The notes beneath the pieces were generated by a model. It saw only the letters and a list, made by a program, of their open reading frames with translations. It was not told the origin of the DNA and made no database searches. From JBMNQH01 sp050944035 (GTDB lineage: Bacteria > Bacillota > Clostridia > Oscillospirales > Oscillospiraceae), in NCBI GenBank assembly GCA_050944035.1, contig JBMNQH010000004.1:82004-146003 (forward strand): a stretch of 64,000 nt of DNA, written 5' to 3'. Positions within the stretch are counted from its first letter, which is position 1, and every line of letters begins with the position of its first letter. Shown here one piece after another: positions 44,271-52,771 of this stretch. The translations under genes were made by a program, and so were the position numbers.

Positions 44271-45932
44271 ATGGCATCAAAACTGAAAGTGATCTCTTTA
44301 GGAGGTCTGAACGAAATTGGAAAGAATCTTACAGTCTACGAGTATGGCAATGATATTCTGGTCGTCGACTGTGGTTTGGGATTTCCCGACGATGAAATGT
44401 ACGGTGTGGATATTGTCATTCCGGATACGACCTATCTACAGAAGAATAAAAAGAGAATCCGCGCCATTGTGTTGACGCATGGGCATGAAGATCATATCGG
44501 TGCAATTCCCTATGTCATGCGCGACCTTGATGCGCCAATTTATGCAACACGTTTGACTGCTGGACTGGTACAGATCAAACTGGAAGAGCACAATATGACC
44601 GATAAGGTCAAGCTGATTACCAAAGAAGCCGGAGAGTCGTTTAAGGCTGGCTGTATGGAAGTCGAACTCATCCACATTAATCACAGTATTCCGGATGCGG
44701 TTGCACTGGCCATCCACACCCCGAAGGGCGTCATTATCCATACTGGGGACTTTAAGATCGACACTACACCCATTGAGGGTGGTATGATTGACATTGCACG
44801 GTTTGCTGAGCTCGGAAAACAGGGTGTTCTTGCGCTGGTAGCCGACTCTACCAACGTGGAAAAGCTAGGATATTCGGTGTCGGAGAGCCGGGTTGGAGAA
44901 AAATTTGACCAGTTGTTCAAAGGTTGCGATCAGCGGATTATTGTAACCACCTTTGCCTCTAATGTTCACCGTCTCCAGCAGGTCATCAATGTTGCTGCGA
45001 AGTATAAGCGAAAAGTCGGTATTACCGGCCGCAGCATGGAAAATGTTATCAAGGTTTCGGCAGAGCTTGGGTATATGAAAATACCGAATGGCGTATTGGT
45101 CGATATGAATCAGATTAAAAATCTGCCAAAGAATAAAATTGTTATCATCACAACTGGGAGCCAGGGCGAAAATATGTCTGCACTTTACCGCATGGCATTT
45201 TCCGGACACCGTCAGGTGGAGATTGGCGCCGGTGACCGCGTCATTATCTCCGCTTCAGCAATCCCTGGAAATGAGCGTACCATCAGCAAGGTCATTGACG
45301 AGCTGTTTTATAAGGGGGCAGAGGTTATTTATGACCGTCTGTCTGATCTGCATGTTTCCGGACATGCCTGTCAGGAAGAGCTGAAGATGATGATGGCTTT
45401 AACCAAGCCCCAGTTTTTTATCCCGGTTCACGGAGAGCACCGTCATCTTCGTACCCATGCTGAGCTTGCCAAGCAGATGGGAATCCCTGCGAAAAATATC
45501 GTCATCAGTGAAATTGGTAAAGTCATTGAGATCGGAAAACGCAGTGCCAAGCTGAACGGTGTTGTGCCGTCTGGCAGCGTACTTGTAGACGGTATGGGCG
45601 TTGGTGATGTTGGCAGTGTTGTACTCCGTGACCGCAAGCATCTGGCAACCGACGGTATGGTTGTAGTTGTTATGACATTATCATCTGAGGACTATAGCTT
45701 GGTTTCCGGTCCGGATATTATTACCCGTGGGTTTGTCTATGTCAAAGAAGCCGACGAACTGATTGATGAGTTGAAACGCGTGGTAATTGAAAGTCTGGAT
45801 AGCTGTGAAGTGCGCCATATCCGCGACTGGGCAACCATTAAGGGGCGGGTCAAGGCCAACCTTTCCGGTTATCTCTATAAAACGACCAAGCGTAGTCCGA
45901 TGATTCTGCCGGTCATTATGGAGGTAGACTAA
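44271..45932 (+). CDS. rnj: Ribonuclease J
   Basis: The 553-residue metallo-beta-lactamase/beta-CASP RNase is both 5'-3' exonuclease and endonuclease and a main mRNA decay enzyme in Firmicutes. The motifs are LTHGHEDHIGAIPY, HTGDFKID and IPVHGEHRHLRTHA, and the beta-CASP segment is SQGENMSALYRMAF. The C-terminal domain is present. GAAGGAGCTTTTATA precedes the ATG. It is followed after four bases by the ArsC-like gene. Confidence 0.95.
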   Translation: MASKLKVISLGGLNEIGKNLTVYEYGNDILVVDCGLGFPDDEMYGVDIVIPDTTYLQKNKKRIRAIVLTHGHEDHIGAIPYVMRDLDAPIYATRLTAGLVQIKLEEHNMTDKVKLITKEAGESFKAGCMEVELIHINHSIPDAVALAIHTPKGVIIHTGDFKIDTTPIEGGMIDIARFAELGKQGVLALVADSTNVEKLGYSVSESRVGEKFDQLFKGCDQRIIVTTFASNVHRLQQVINVAAKYKRKVGITGRSMENVIKVSAELGYMKIPNGVLVDMNQIKNLPKNKIVIITTGSQGENMSALYRMAFSGHRQVEIGAGDRVIISASAIPGNERTISKVIDELFYKGAEVIYDRLSDLHVSGHACQEELKMMMALTKPQFFIPVHGEHRHLRTHAELAKQMGIPAKNIVISEIGKVIEIGKRSAKLNGVVPSGSVLVDGMGVGDVGSVVLRDRKHLATDGMVVVVMTLSSEDYSLVSGPDIITRGFVYVKEADELIDELKRVVIESLDSCEVRHIRDWATIKGRVKANLSGYLYKTTKRSPMILPVIMEVD

Positions 45933-45936
45933 CAGG

Positions 45937-46269
45937 ATGAACATTCAGATCTTTGGAAAGTCCAAGTGCTTTGACACCAAAAAGGCGGAACGATATTTTA
46001 AAGAGCGGCGCATCAAATACCAATATATCGACATAATCAAATTTGGGATGAGCCGTGGAGAACTCAACAGTGTGAAATCCGCGGTTGGGCTGGATGCATT
46101 GATTGCTGAAAAATCAGAAGGTGCGGTTCTGCTGCGATATCTTGTACATGATGCGGATAAGCTGGAAAAGCTTTTTGAAGATCCGCGTTTGATCCAGACG
46201 CCTGTTGTTCGAAATGGGAAGGCCGCCACCGTTGGCTATTGTCCGGATGTTTGGGAAACTTGGAAATAA
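45937..46269 (+). CDS. ArsC/Spx family thioredoxin-fold protein
   Basis: The 110-residue protein begins IQIFGKSKCFDTKKAERYF, the ArsC/Spx pattern with a single catalytic-type cysteine and no CxxC. It also has the family IQTPVVRNGKAATVGY. Function is not defined. It could be a Spx-like regulator or a glutaredoxin-like reductase; the lack of Spx RNA-polymerase contact residues cannot be judged here. It is co-transcribed with rnj and followed by a terminator. Confidence 0.82.
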   Translation: MNIQIFGKSKCFDTKKAERYFKERRIKYQYIDIIKFGMSRGELNSVKSAVGLDALIAEKSEGAVLLRYLVHDADKLEKLFEDPRLIQTPVVRNGKAATVGYCPDVWETWK

Positions 46270-46271
46270 GT

Positions 46272-46308
46272 AAAAAGGCGCGCTGTTCTCAGAACAGCGC
46301 GCCTTTTT
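46272..46308 (+). terminator. Terminator after rnj and the ArsC-like gene
   Basis: A perfect 18-bp stem (AAAAAGGCGCGCTGTTCT and its complement) with a one-base centre and T run. Confidence 0.93.
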
Positions 46309-46413
46309 ACTTAACTTGCTAATTTTTCTTACGCTTTGTTGCCACAGCAACAGTTTTTATGGAAAAAACAGGGTATGATAATAATACCGTATTGTGATAA
46401 AGGAGGGCATCCT

Positions 46414-46737
46414 ATGTATAAAAACATTGAAAAACAGATCGTTTTGCAGCTGAAGGATCAGGTCCAATATCAGGACGATCAGATTGTAAGCAAAACGCTG
46501 GTACAGAATGAACAGATGAGCATGACGCTGTTTGCCTTTGAAAAGGGTGAAGAGATTAGCACTCACGCCGCTGGCGGTGATGCCATGGTCACGGTTTTGG
46601 AAGGCTGCGGTCGGTTTACAGTGGACGGTGAGGTCAGCCTTTTGCATGAAGGGGAGACGCTAATTATGCCGAAGGATATTCCGCACGCCGTATACGGGGA
46701 AGAGCGTTTTAAAATGCAGCTTATCGTGTCGTTCTAA
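46414..46737 (+). CDS. Cupin domain protein
   Basis: The 107-residue single-domain cupin has GEEISTHAAGGDAMVTVLEG (motif 1) and LHEGETLIMPKDIPHAV (motif 2), with His and Glu metal ligands in part. The role is unknown; such small cupins bind metal or small ligands. The start at 46414 follows AAGGAGGGCATCC. A perfect hairpin follows. Confidence 0.88.
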   Translation: MYKNIEKQIVLQLKDQVQYQDDQIVSKTLVQNEQMSMTLFAFEKGEEISTHAAGGDAMVTVLEGCGRFTVDGEVSLLHEGETLIMPKDIPHAVYGEERFKMQLIVSF

Positions 46738-46749
46738 ATAAGTGAAACT

Positions 46750-46783
46750 AAAAGGGTTCAATGCATATGCATTGAACCCTTTT
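46750..46783. terminator. Bidirectional terminator
   Basis: AAAAGGGTTCAATGCAT and its exact complement form a 17-bp stem between convergent genes. Confidence 0.88.
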
Positions 46784-46801
46784 GGTTTAAAAAATTTTGC
46801 T

Positions 46802-47869
46802 TTATTGCATAGTTACACTGCCACCAGCGTTGGGAACGATGCAAACGTAAGTTTTACCGGTACCAAGGTTGAGTGCGGAGCCGTCGGAAAGCGTGTAACG
46901 GAAATTCTCGCCCACGCCGCCATGACTCCATTGAATGGGAACAGAAGCACCACCGCAGGCAAAATAGCCAGTTCCTGTGGTTTCCAGATCCACCGCACGG
47001 CGACCGGAATCGTCTAGTGTGGAAACATCAGCAAAGAGGATCAAAACATTTGTAAACTGTGGGGCAACATCGTTGTTGCCATCGGTATATGTACTGTTGA
47101 ACTGTGCAGAGGTATAGGTTTTCTCTGCTTCATTGTAAGTAAACGTTGTTGTTTTGCTGCCGTCAAAGGAAACCGAAATGTTGCTGGCTGCAGAACCGTT
47201 AACGGGTGTACCGTCTTCAACAAAAGAGAGACTGTAATCGGTAGCCTGATCGTGTTTCGTGCGGATCGAAGCAGATTTGACGTGATCCGTGACATTGGCG
47301 CCTGTAGTGAAAAGGCTGTGTTCATAGCCCTCGCTCATACGGGAACTGTCACGATAAAACACCTCGCCGGCATAGCTGCCGCGGACGCCGTCGATGTTAT
47401 CAACGTCATAGGTTTGGATATCAGAATAGGCCTGTTCACTGCCACCGGCATGAACCAGAATGCCATCGTAGGCAAGTGCCAATTGAATGTAATAGGGGCG
47501 CGTGCTGCGCATACTGCCGAGGACATCTGCATCAGAGATATCAGAGAAGATCGCCATCATACGAGTACAACTGCCTTCTACCAGCGCTTCATAGATGATA
47601 TCCGCTTTTGAAATTCCACACTGCGGTTGTGCAACTTCAATGTTGTTGAGCATAACGCAGTAAGGCCGCGCATCACGCAAATCAACGTCACAGGTTTCGC
47701 CGGTAAGGGGATTGGTATAATCGCCGGTACTGGTTTTTGGTTCTGCCGTAGATGTTTCCGGTTCCTTTTTTGGCTCAGTCTCCGAATCTGCATCAGAAGA
47801 CTTGCCACAGCCGACAAACAGAGCGATCACCATTAGCATGGCCAATAGAAGAGTTAGAATTCGTTTCAT
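46802..47869 (-). CDS. DUF3048-domain lipoprotein (YerB-like)
   Basis: The 355-residue exported protein has a signal peptide with a lipobox-like FVGC at about residue 21 and a Glu/Ser/Thr linker, followed by the DUF3048 fold (NPLTGE, RPYCVMLNNIEVAQPQCG, ADIIYEALVEG, MAIFSD, GSMRSTRPYYI). The family is extracytoplasmic and has no confirmed activity. The start at 47869 follows GAGGTACCC; the in-frame ATG at 47884 is less likely. It has its own promoter. Confidence 0.88.
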   Translation of the reverse strand: MKRILTLLLAMLMVIALFVGCGKSSDADSETEPKKEPETSTAEPKTSTGDYTNPLTGETCDVDLRDARPYCVMLNNIEVAQPQCGISKADIIYEALVEGSCTRMMAIFSDISDADVLGSMRSTRPYYIQLALAYDGILVHAGGSEQAYSDIQTYDVDNIDGVRGSYAGEVFYRDSSRMSEGYEHSLFTTGANVTDHVKSASIRTKHDQATDYSLSFVEDGTPVNGSAASNISVSFDGSKTTTFTYNEAEKTYTSAQFNSTYTDGNNDVAPQFTNVLILFADVSTLDDSGRRAVDLETTGTGYFACGGASVPIQWSHGGVGENFRYTLSDGSALNLGTGKTYVCIVPNAGGSVTMQ

Positions 47870-47922
47870 AAATGGGTACCTCAATTCATTAAATCAAGCA
47901 GGAAACTGCTTCCAATATCATT

Positions 47923-47951
47923 ATACTACTGCACCGGAAAAGCGATGTCAA
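47923..47951 (-). promoter_or_regulatory. Promoter of the DUF3048 gene
   Basis: Minus strand: TTGACA, a 17-base spacer and TAGTAT. TATAAT also occurs three bases further on at a less favourable spacing. Confidence 0.6.
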
Positions 47952-48067
47952 CCTTAAGAAAACAAAAAAATACGGCTTCAAAAAACGAGAGCGGAGACAG
48001 CAATTTGTTTTTTTGTATGAGAGGATAGAAAGACGATAATACTAACCTTGTTTTGCTCTGTTTTATC

Positions 48068-48096
48068 TTGTCATAAGATTCGATATTTGTTATGAT
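48068..48096 (+). promoter_or_regulatory. Promoter-like sequence before a broken small ORF
   Basis: TTGTCA, a 17-base spacer and TATGAT. The predicted start point lies near 48103. The segment between 47952 and 48067 shows nothing else. Confidence 0.5.
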
Positions 48097-48097
48097 A

Positions 48098-48369
48098 ATG
48101 AAACACTTGTACTCAAAGGAATATCACGAGGACTGGGTTCTTTTAGGATGCATGGGAGGGTTTTCATACAGTGCTTTTTTCTCAGCCGTGATCTTTGCCA
48201 TTCGATTTTTTCTAAACGGTCTTTGAAGTTTAAAATTGTTGCATCTCTCCTGTGGCCGGTTTCGCTTTGCTGTGTTATGTATGCCGGAATATTCAGTTAT
48301 ATCCCGTATCAAATCTATAGCATCGTCAAGATTGTGACCACACCCAAATCCACAGAACCTGTGCTGTAA
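48098..48369 (+). pseudogene. Possible frameshifted small two-helix membrane protein
   Basis: Two overlapping frames each encode a hydrophobic stretch: GGFSYSAFFSAVIFAIRFF in the first and KIVASLLWPVSLCCVMYAGI in the second. They join smoothly if one T is added to the six-T run at 48206-48211, giving about 90 residues with two membrane segments. As it stands, the first frame stops at 48226. There is no clear ribosome binding site, and the promoter at 48068 would start after the first ATG, so the start is unclear. It could instead be a non-coding transcript. No homolog recognised. Confidence 0.35.
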
Positions 48370-48487
48370 AAAGAGAAGCCGCAGGAACAGGATGCGTGGG
48401 TGGAACAGAAAAGCACCTATGTGAGAGGAAACCGCAAGTTTTATCATGAACAATTCAGAATAGCATTGGTTCAGCGATAGAGCATAT

Positions 48488-48526
48488 AAAAACACCCTCT
48501 GACGGAAAACGTCAGAGGGTGTTTTT
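48488..48526. terminator. Bidirectional terminator after secG
   Basis: A perfect 17-bp stem (AAAAACACCCTCTGACG with its complement) with a five-base loop. It serves secG on the minus strand and could end the transcript from 48068. Confidence 0.92.
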
Positions 48527-48557
48527 CATGCAGTTTTGTTTTACAGTAACAGAAAGA

Positions 48558-48785
48558 TTAGATCAGGTTGAGAATCAGTGTGAGTACAACAAAAACAATT
48601 GCGATCCATTTGGTTGCCAATGCCAGCTTTCCATCAAGCGTTTTTGCTTTGGACTTCGACATAAACGTATCTGCACTGCCGCCCATTACACTGGACAGAC
48701 CAGCACTTTTTCCGGATTGGAAGAGGACGGTCAGAATCAAAATCAGGCAGGAAATTAACTGAACGATGGTAAGAAATAGAGACAT
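48558..48785 (-). CDS. secG: Preprotein translocase subunit SecG
   Basis: The 75-residue protein has two membrane helices (IVQLISCLILILTVLFQ and WIAIVFVVLTLILNLI) separated by the SecG loop with GKSAGLSSVMGGSADTFMSK. It is the accessory subunit of SecYEG. GGAATG precedes the start. The common partner rnr (RNase R) is not present next to it. Confidence 0.94.
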   Translation of the reverse strand: MSLFLTIVQLISCLILILTVLFQSGKSAGLSSVMGGSADTFMSKSKAKTLDGKLALATKWIAIVFVVLTLILNLI

Positions 48786-48943
48786 TTTTTACATTCCTTT
48801 CAAGTATTCCGATAAGAACGGCATACCCTTCAACATTATCAATAGAATTTTTAATATCATAGCATAGTCTATTCTGAAATTCAAGACTTGTCCGTGTAAA
48901 ATCTGGATTTTAGAGAGATCAAAATTCGACAATGAGGAGGATA

Positions 48944-49285
48944 TCAAAGCAATTCCAGCCCAATACCGAGGACACCGTCACGCAGTTCCTGCTCTTTTGT
49001 GTAAATTTTGGAAATTGATTCCAGAAGGGAATCCGGAGATTCTCCTGTACAGCCCAATTGGGCAGGATCAAATTGTGCATAAAGCTCTGCAAATGTGTCC
49101 GCAGGATAGAGTGCGGTAACACGCGTACAGATGGACTCGGTACACTCCGGCAGGCGGAAAAACGTAATGGTATCTCCAATTGCGATACTGCGTCGCTTTT
49201 TGTCGCGACAGCGGACTTCAATGGTCTTTTTCCCGCAGGAAATGGCGTCAAAGGGAACTTTCAGCAGTTTCATAGTGTGGTTCAT
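48944..49285 (-). CDS. ASCH domain protein
   Basis: The 113-residue ASCH protein has LLKVPFDAISCGKKTIEVR, then IAIGDTITF and the C-terminal beta strand LGIGLELL, all of which match the family. ASCH domains bind RNA or modified bases, and some hydrolyse acetylcytidine; a function here is not known. The start is the ATG at 49285 with GAGGAT upstream; the longer frame adds seven residues. Confidence 0.85.
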   Translation of the reverse strand: MNHTMKLLKVPFDAISCGKKTIEVRCRDKKRRSIAIGDTITFFRLPECTESICTRVTALYPADTFAELYAQFDPAQLGCTGESPDSLLESISKIYTKEQELRDGVLGIGLELL

Positions 49286-49296
49286 AGTATATATCC

Positions 49297-49725
49297 TCAC
49301 TTCCAATTGATAAGAACCAGACCAATAAAACAGCAGACAATGCCGGCGATCTGGACCAGACGGATTTGTTCTTTATAGAAAAATACTCCGATAACGATCA
49401 AAGCAACAGCGAGCAGAATGTTGCAAACAATGGAGCCGATACTGATATTCCAACCGGTGCGGTAGAGATAAATATAACCGACTTCCAGACCGACAATGGC
49501 AAATCCAAGCAGCCAGCTTGTCCAGTTCAGTGTACGGAAATGCTCGACAAATGTGCCTTGTGGTCGAGAAAGAAGATAGAGAACAAAGGCAGTGACAGTA
49601 CCCGTTAAATATGTGATAACAAGCGCCAGATAGGGACTGGCTTCCGCAGGTGTTGATTTGGTTGCAATATTATAAATAACATTGGTGATTACAATCAAGC
49701 CAACTGGCCAAAGATAGGCAAGCAT
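49297..49725 (-). CDS. EamA/DMT-type small membrane transporter
   Basis: The 142-residue membrane protein has four to five helices with GFAIVGLEVGYIYLYRTG and IQIAGIVCCFIGLVLIN-type sequence (exact: VQIAGIVCCFIGLVLINW), a single EamA-like unit that would have to dimerise. Substrate unknown. AAGGATTTCC lies upstream. It stops 11 bases before the ASCH start and could share a transcript. Confidence 0.8.
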   Translation of the reverse strand: MLAYLWPVGLIVITNVIYNIATKSTPAEASPYLALVITYLTGTVTAFVLYLLSRPQGTFVEHFRTLNWTSWLLGFAIVGLEVGYIYLYRTGWNISIGSIVCNILLAVALIVIGVFFYKEQIRLVQIAGIVCCFIGLVLINWK

Positions 49726-49762
49726 AAGGGAAATCCTTCCTTTTTAACTTATTTGTGTCAGT

Positions 49763-50026
49763 CTAAAAAGCGAGCACAATATTAGAATTTTGAGCGGCTG
49801 CATCTGAAAAAACACGGCGTAATTTCTGGGCATAGATTCCGAGGGCTGCATCCATTTGATCGCCGTCGCGCAGCGTGATAACAACAGGTTTTGTCAAAGC
49901 GGTGAGCAGGTCAAACAACGCGTCGAGATTTCCGCCATACCAGTCAGCGAAGTGGAGCGTTTCAGCGATGTGGCGTTGTGCGGTCTCACTGGAAGTCATG
50001 GCGCTTCCTTGCAGAATATAATTCAT
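49763..50026 (-). CDS. Barstar-like ribonuclease inhibitor
   Basis: The 87-residue barstar family protein has WYGGNLDALFDLL, the barnase-binding helix with Tyr and Asp residues, and a C-terminal beta strand. It is four bases from the barnase gene, with its ribosome binding site (GAGGATTG) inside the end of that gene. It should protect the cytoplasm from the RNase before export. Confidence 0.9.
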   Translation of the reverse strand: MNYILQGSAMTSSETAQRHIAETLHFADWYGGNLDALFDLLTALTKPVVITLRDGDQMDAALGIYAQKLRRVFSDAAAQNSNIVLAF

Positions 50027-50029
50027 GAT

Positions 50030-50530
50030 TCAATCCTCATTTCCATAGAGCAGTGTAAAACTTTCATAGTGATCTTCTGTGTAATAGATCAAACCATCGT
50101 TTGAAAATACCAGACGTTTGGCACCGCGACTGGACGCACCCAGGGTATCAATGTCGCACTCTGTGTAGTCTCGGTCGTCCTGTTCTGGAAGCAATCCTTC
50201 GTAGTTTCCAAAATTTTCTCCGCCGATACATTTCCCTGGAGCATACGCTTCCAGTGCCCCACCATCCCAGCCAAGCGCACGTGCCTCAGCTTTTGTAATA
50301 AAGTTGTCTGGCAGTGTTCGATAGGTATGGATATACAATGCGACATCTTCTTTTGTGGTATAAGTCCCATCTTTTTCGAGTGGAATGTCTGGAATATCAT
50401 TTTCTGACGTGGATTCGGACGAGTGGGCAGCTGGCGTAAATGTAGTGTCCGTACTGGTGCAACTGCACAGGCCAAAGATCAGCAGAACAGCAAGAAAAAT
50501 ACAAAATAGGGTATTCCATAGTTTATGCAT
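50030..50530 (-). CDS. Barnase-type ribonuclease, predicted lipoprotein
   Basis: The 166-residue protein carries the barnase fold in about residues 60-166. The motifs are LPDNFITKAEARALGW, IGGENFGNYEGLLP, YTECDID (catalytic Glu), SSRGAKRLVFSNDG and EDHYESF (catalytic His). The usual Arg of NREG is Tyr here. The N-terminus has a signal peptide with LCSC at residues about 21-24, which looks like a lipobox, so the enzyme may be anchored outside the cell. The start at 50530 follows AAGGAGTTTACTT; the longer in-frame start at 50611 has no ribosome binding site. Confidence 0.9.
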   Translation of the reverse strand: MHKLWNTLFCIFLAVLLIFGLCSCTSTDTTFTPAAHSSESTSENDIPDIPLEKDGTYTTKEDVALYIHTYRTLPDNFITKAEARALGWDGGALEAYAPGKCIGGENFGNYEGLLPEQDDRDYTECDIDTLGASSRGAKRLVFSNDGLIYYTEDHYESFTLLYGNED

Positions 50531-50649
50531 AAGTAAACTCCTTCGATTGTATTTACCGACGAAATGCCGGATTGCATTGTTAATTTTTTCGTTTTTATTG
50601 ATAAATGACAAAATGGTCCAAGAATTTTTATGAAAGTCGAAGTTTCCTC

Positions 50650-50678
50650 TTCCATTTTTCAGTACAATTTGCTATAAT
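50650..50678 (+). promoter_or_regulatory. Promoter before the SNF transporter
   Basis: TTCCAT, a 17-base spacer and TATAAT with an extended TG, about 45 bases before the ATG. Confidence 0.5.
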
Positions 50679-50722
50679 CCTGCTGCGTGTTTTGCATGAT
50701 TTTATGAGAGAGGAATCGAAAA

Positions 50723-52076
50723 ATGGATCGAGAACGTTTGGGAAGCCGACTTGGTTTCATTCTGCTCAGTGCGGGATGTGCCATTGGGATCGGAAACGTA
50801 TGGAAATTTCCATACATGGCTGGACAGTATGGCGGTGGAGCCTTTGTGCTTCTTTATTTGTTTTTTTTTGGTAATCTTGGGATTGCCGGTTATGACAATG
50901 GAGTTTGCTTTAGGCCGTGCCAGTCAAAAGAGCCCCGTACACTTATATCAGGCATTAGAAAAACCGGGACAGAAGTGGCATGTTCACGGTTATGTTGCGA
51001 TGATCGGCAATTATGTGCTGATGATGTTTTATACAACAGTAGCCGGGTGGATGATCAACTACTTTGTTTCTATGGCAAAAGGGGATTTTGTTGGTGCAGA
51101 TCCCACCGAAGTTGCAAATAGATTTGGTGAAATGCTGGCGAGTCCAAGTCAGATGGTTCTTTTTATGGTTATCATTGTGGTACTTGGATTTGGGATTTGT
51201 TCGGTCGGGCTGCAAAATGGTCTGGAACGCATTACCAAATTTATGATGTTGGCATTACTCGGCATCATGGTGGTTTTGGCGATTAACAGCATGATGCTGG
51301 ACGATGGAAGAGAGGGCTTGATCTTCTATCTAAAACCGGATTTTAATCGCATGATGGAAATCGGCTTTGGAAAAGTGGCTTTGGGAGCGATGACACAGGC
51401 GTTTTTCACTTTGAGCATTGGCATTGGCTCTATGGCGATTTTCGGGAGTTATATCGGAAAAGAACGCGCGTTGTTGGGAGAATCCGTCAATGTTGCGGTG
51501 TTGGATACTTTTGTAGCAGTCGTTTCCGGTCTGATTATTTTTCCGGCCTGTTTTGCTTTTGGTGTCAACCCGGAAAGCGGACCACCATTGATTTTCATTA
51601 CCCTCCCCAATATTTTCAATCACCTTCCAATGGGGCGGCTGTGGGGAAGTCTGTTTTTTGTATTTATGTCCTTTGCAGCGTTCTCCACCGTGCTTGCAGT
51701 CTTTGAAAATATTCTTTCCTGCTGCATGGATCTGTTTGGCTGGAGTCGAAAAAAAGCATGTGTAATCAATCTTGTTTTGATGATCCTGCTTTCTCTGCCC
51801 TGTGCCTTGGGCTTTAATTTTCTTTCCAATATTCAGCCGCTTGGAGAAGGCAGTACGATTATGGATCTGGAAGATTTTATTGTCAGCAATCTGTTATTGC
51901 CGCTGGGTAGTTTGGTATATGTTATCTTTGTTACCTGTCGCTGGGGCTGGGGCTGGGACAAATTTATGGCCGAGGCAAACCAAGGGAAGGGGTTAAAGGT
52001 TGCCAATTGGATGCGTGGATATATGACGTGGATCCTGCCTTTGGTCGTGTTGGCTGTATTTATACTTAGTCTGTAA
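50723..52076 (+). pseudogene. Neurotransmitter:sodium symporter (SNF) family transporter, frameshifted at a T9 run
   Basis: The gene begins MDRERLGSRLGFILLSAGCAIGIGNVWKFP, split here, with the conserved NVWKFPY and a good ribosome binding site (GAGAGGAATCG). At 50861-50869 a run of nine T shifts the frame: the product continues only if one T is dropped, giving LLYLFF then LVILGLPVMTMEFALGRASQ and about 400 further residues with ten or so helices. The remainder has all features of an SNF symporter for amino acids. The downstream frame also opens at GTG 50751 but lacks the sodium-site N-terminus. Polymerase slippage on T9 could restore the protein; a sequencing error is also possible. Confidence 0.85.
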
Positions 52077-52115
52077 TTCTAAAAGAAATAAAACACCGAA
52101 AGATTAGAAAAGAAC

Positions 52116-52148
52116 TTGACCGGTAGGCACAGCGTGCATACCGGTCAA
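52116..52148 (+). terminator. Terminator after the transporter
   Basis: TTGACCGGTA pairs with TACCGGTCAA, extended by GCAC/GTGC; a short T tract follows. The 52149-52379 interval shows no other feature except TATACT near 52326, a possible -10 for the next gene. Confidence 0.8.
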
Positions 52149-52379
52149 CTTTTGTGGGATACTTCAATGTGCCATGATGCTTCTAAGACAATTATATACA
52201 TAATATAAAGTATTTTACTATGAATTTCAAGTTTTACAAGAAATAGAAATGATGTACAACGATTTTTGTCATACTCTAAAAATGGTTCTTGAAAAAGGAG
52301 CTGAGCGATGCTATATTGGCAATGGTATACTAGAGAATATAGAAAGAAACAAATTTATCTCATTTAAGGAGGCAATACA

Positions 52380-52712
52380 ATGAAACTTGGTATAATCCGA
52401 TGTATGCAAACAGAAGATTTTTGTCCTGGTACGAGGGATTTTAAGGCTGTAAGAGAGAAAAAAGGAGCATTTGCCGAGATCGAGGAAGAAATTGAGATCA
52501 TCGGATTTGCAAACTGTGGCGGATGTCCAGCGAAAAAGACTGTGCTAAGAGCAAGAGAATTGGTAAAACGCGGTGCAGATACGATTGCATTTGCATCTTG
52601 CATCCAAAAGGGGACGCCAATTGGCTATCCATGCCCATTTGCAAAAAAGATGAAGGAGTTGCTCCAGAAAGATTTGGGAGATAAGATTCGATTTTTGGAT
52701 TATACACATTGA
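52380..52712 (+). CDS. CGGC domain protein
   Basis: The 110-residue protein has FANCGGCPAKK, the CGGC motif, and CMQTEDFCPG near the start with further cysteines (CIQKGTPIGYPCP). It is a likely metal- or cluster-binding protein of unknown role. AAGGAGGCAATACA precedes the ATG. It is monocistronic. Confidence 0.88.
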   Translation: MKLGIIRCMQTEDFCPGTRDFKAVREKKGAFAEIEEEIEIIGFANCGGCPAKKTVLRARELVKRGADTIAFASCIQKGTPIGYPCPFAKKMKELLQKDLGDKIRFLDYTH

Positions 52713-52719
52713 GATAGAG

Positions 52720-52751
52720 AGAAGTGCCGGACGGATCTGTCTGGCACTTCT
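52720..52751 (+). terminator. Terminator after the CGGC protein gene
   Basis: AGAAGTGCC pairs with GGCACTTCT with an inner GAC/GTC, followed by TATTTTATTT. Confidence 0.8.
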
Positions 52752-52771
52752 TATTTTATTTATAGGTACCG

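Noticed and set aside
46873..47055. Plus-strand frames opposite the DUF3048 gene
   Set aside because: They are antisense shadows of a clear lipoprotein gene.
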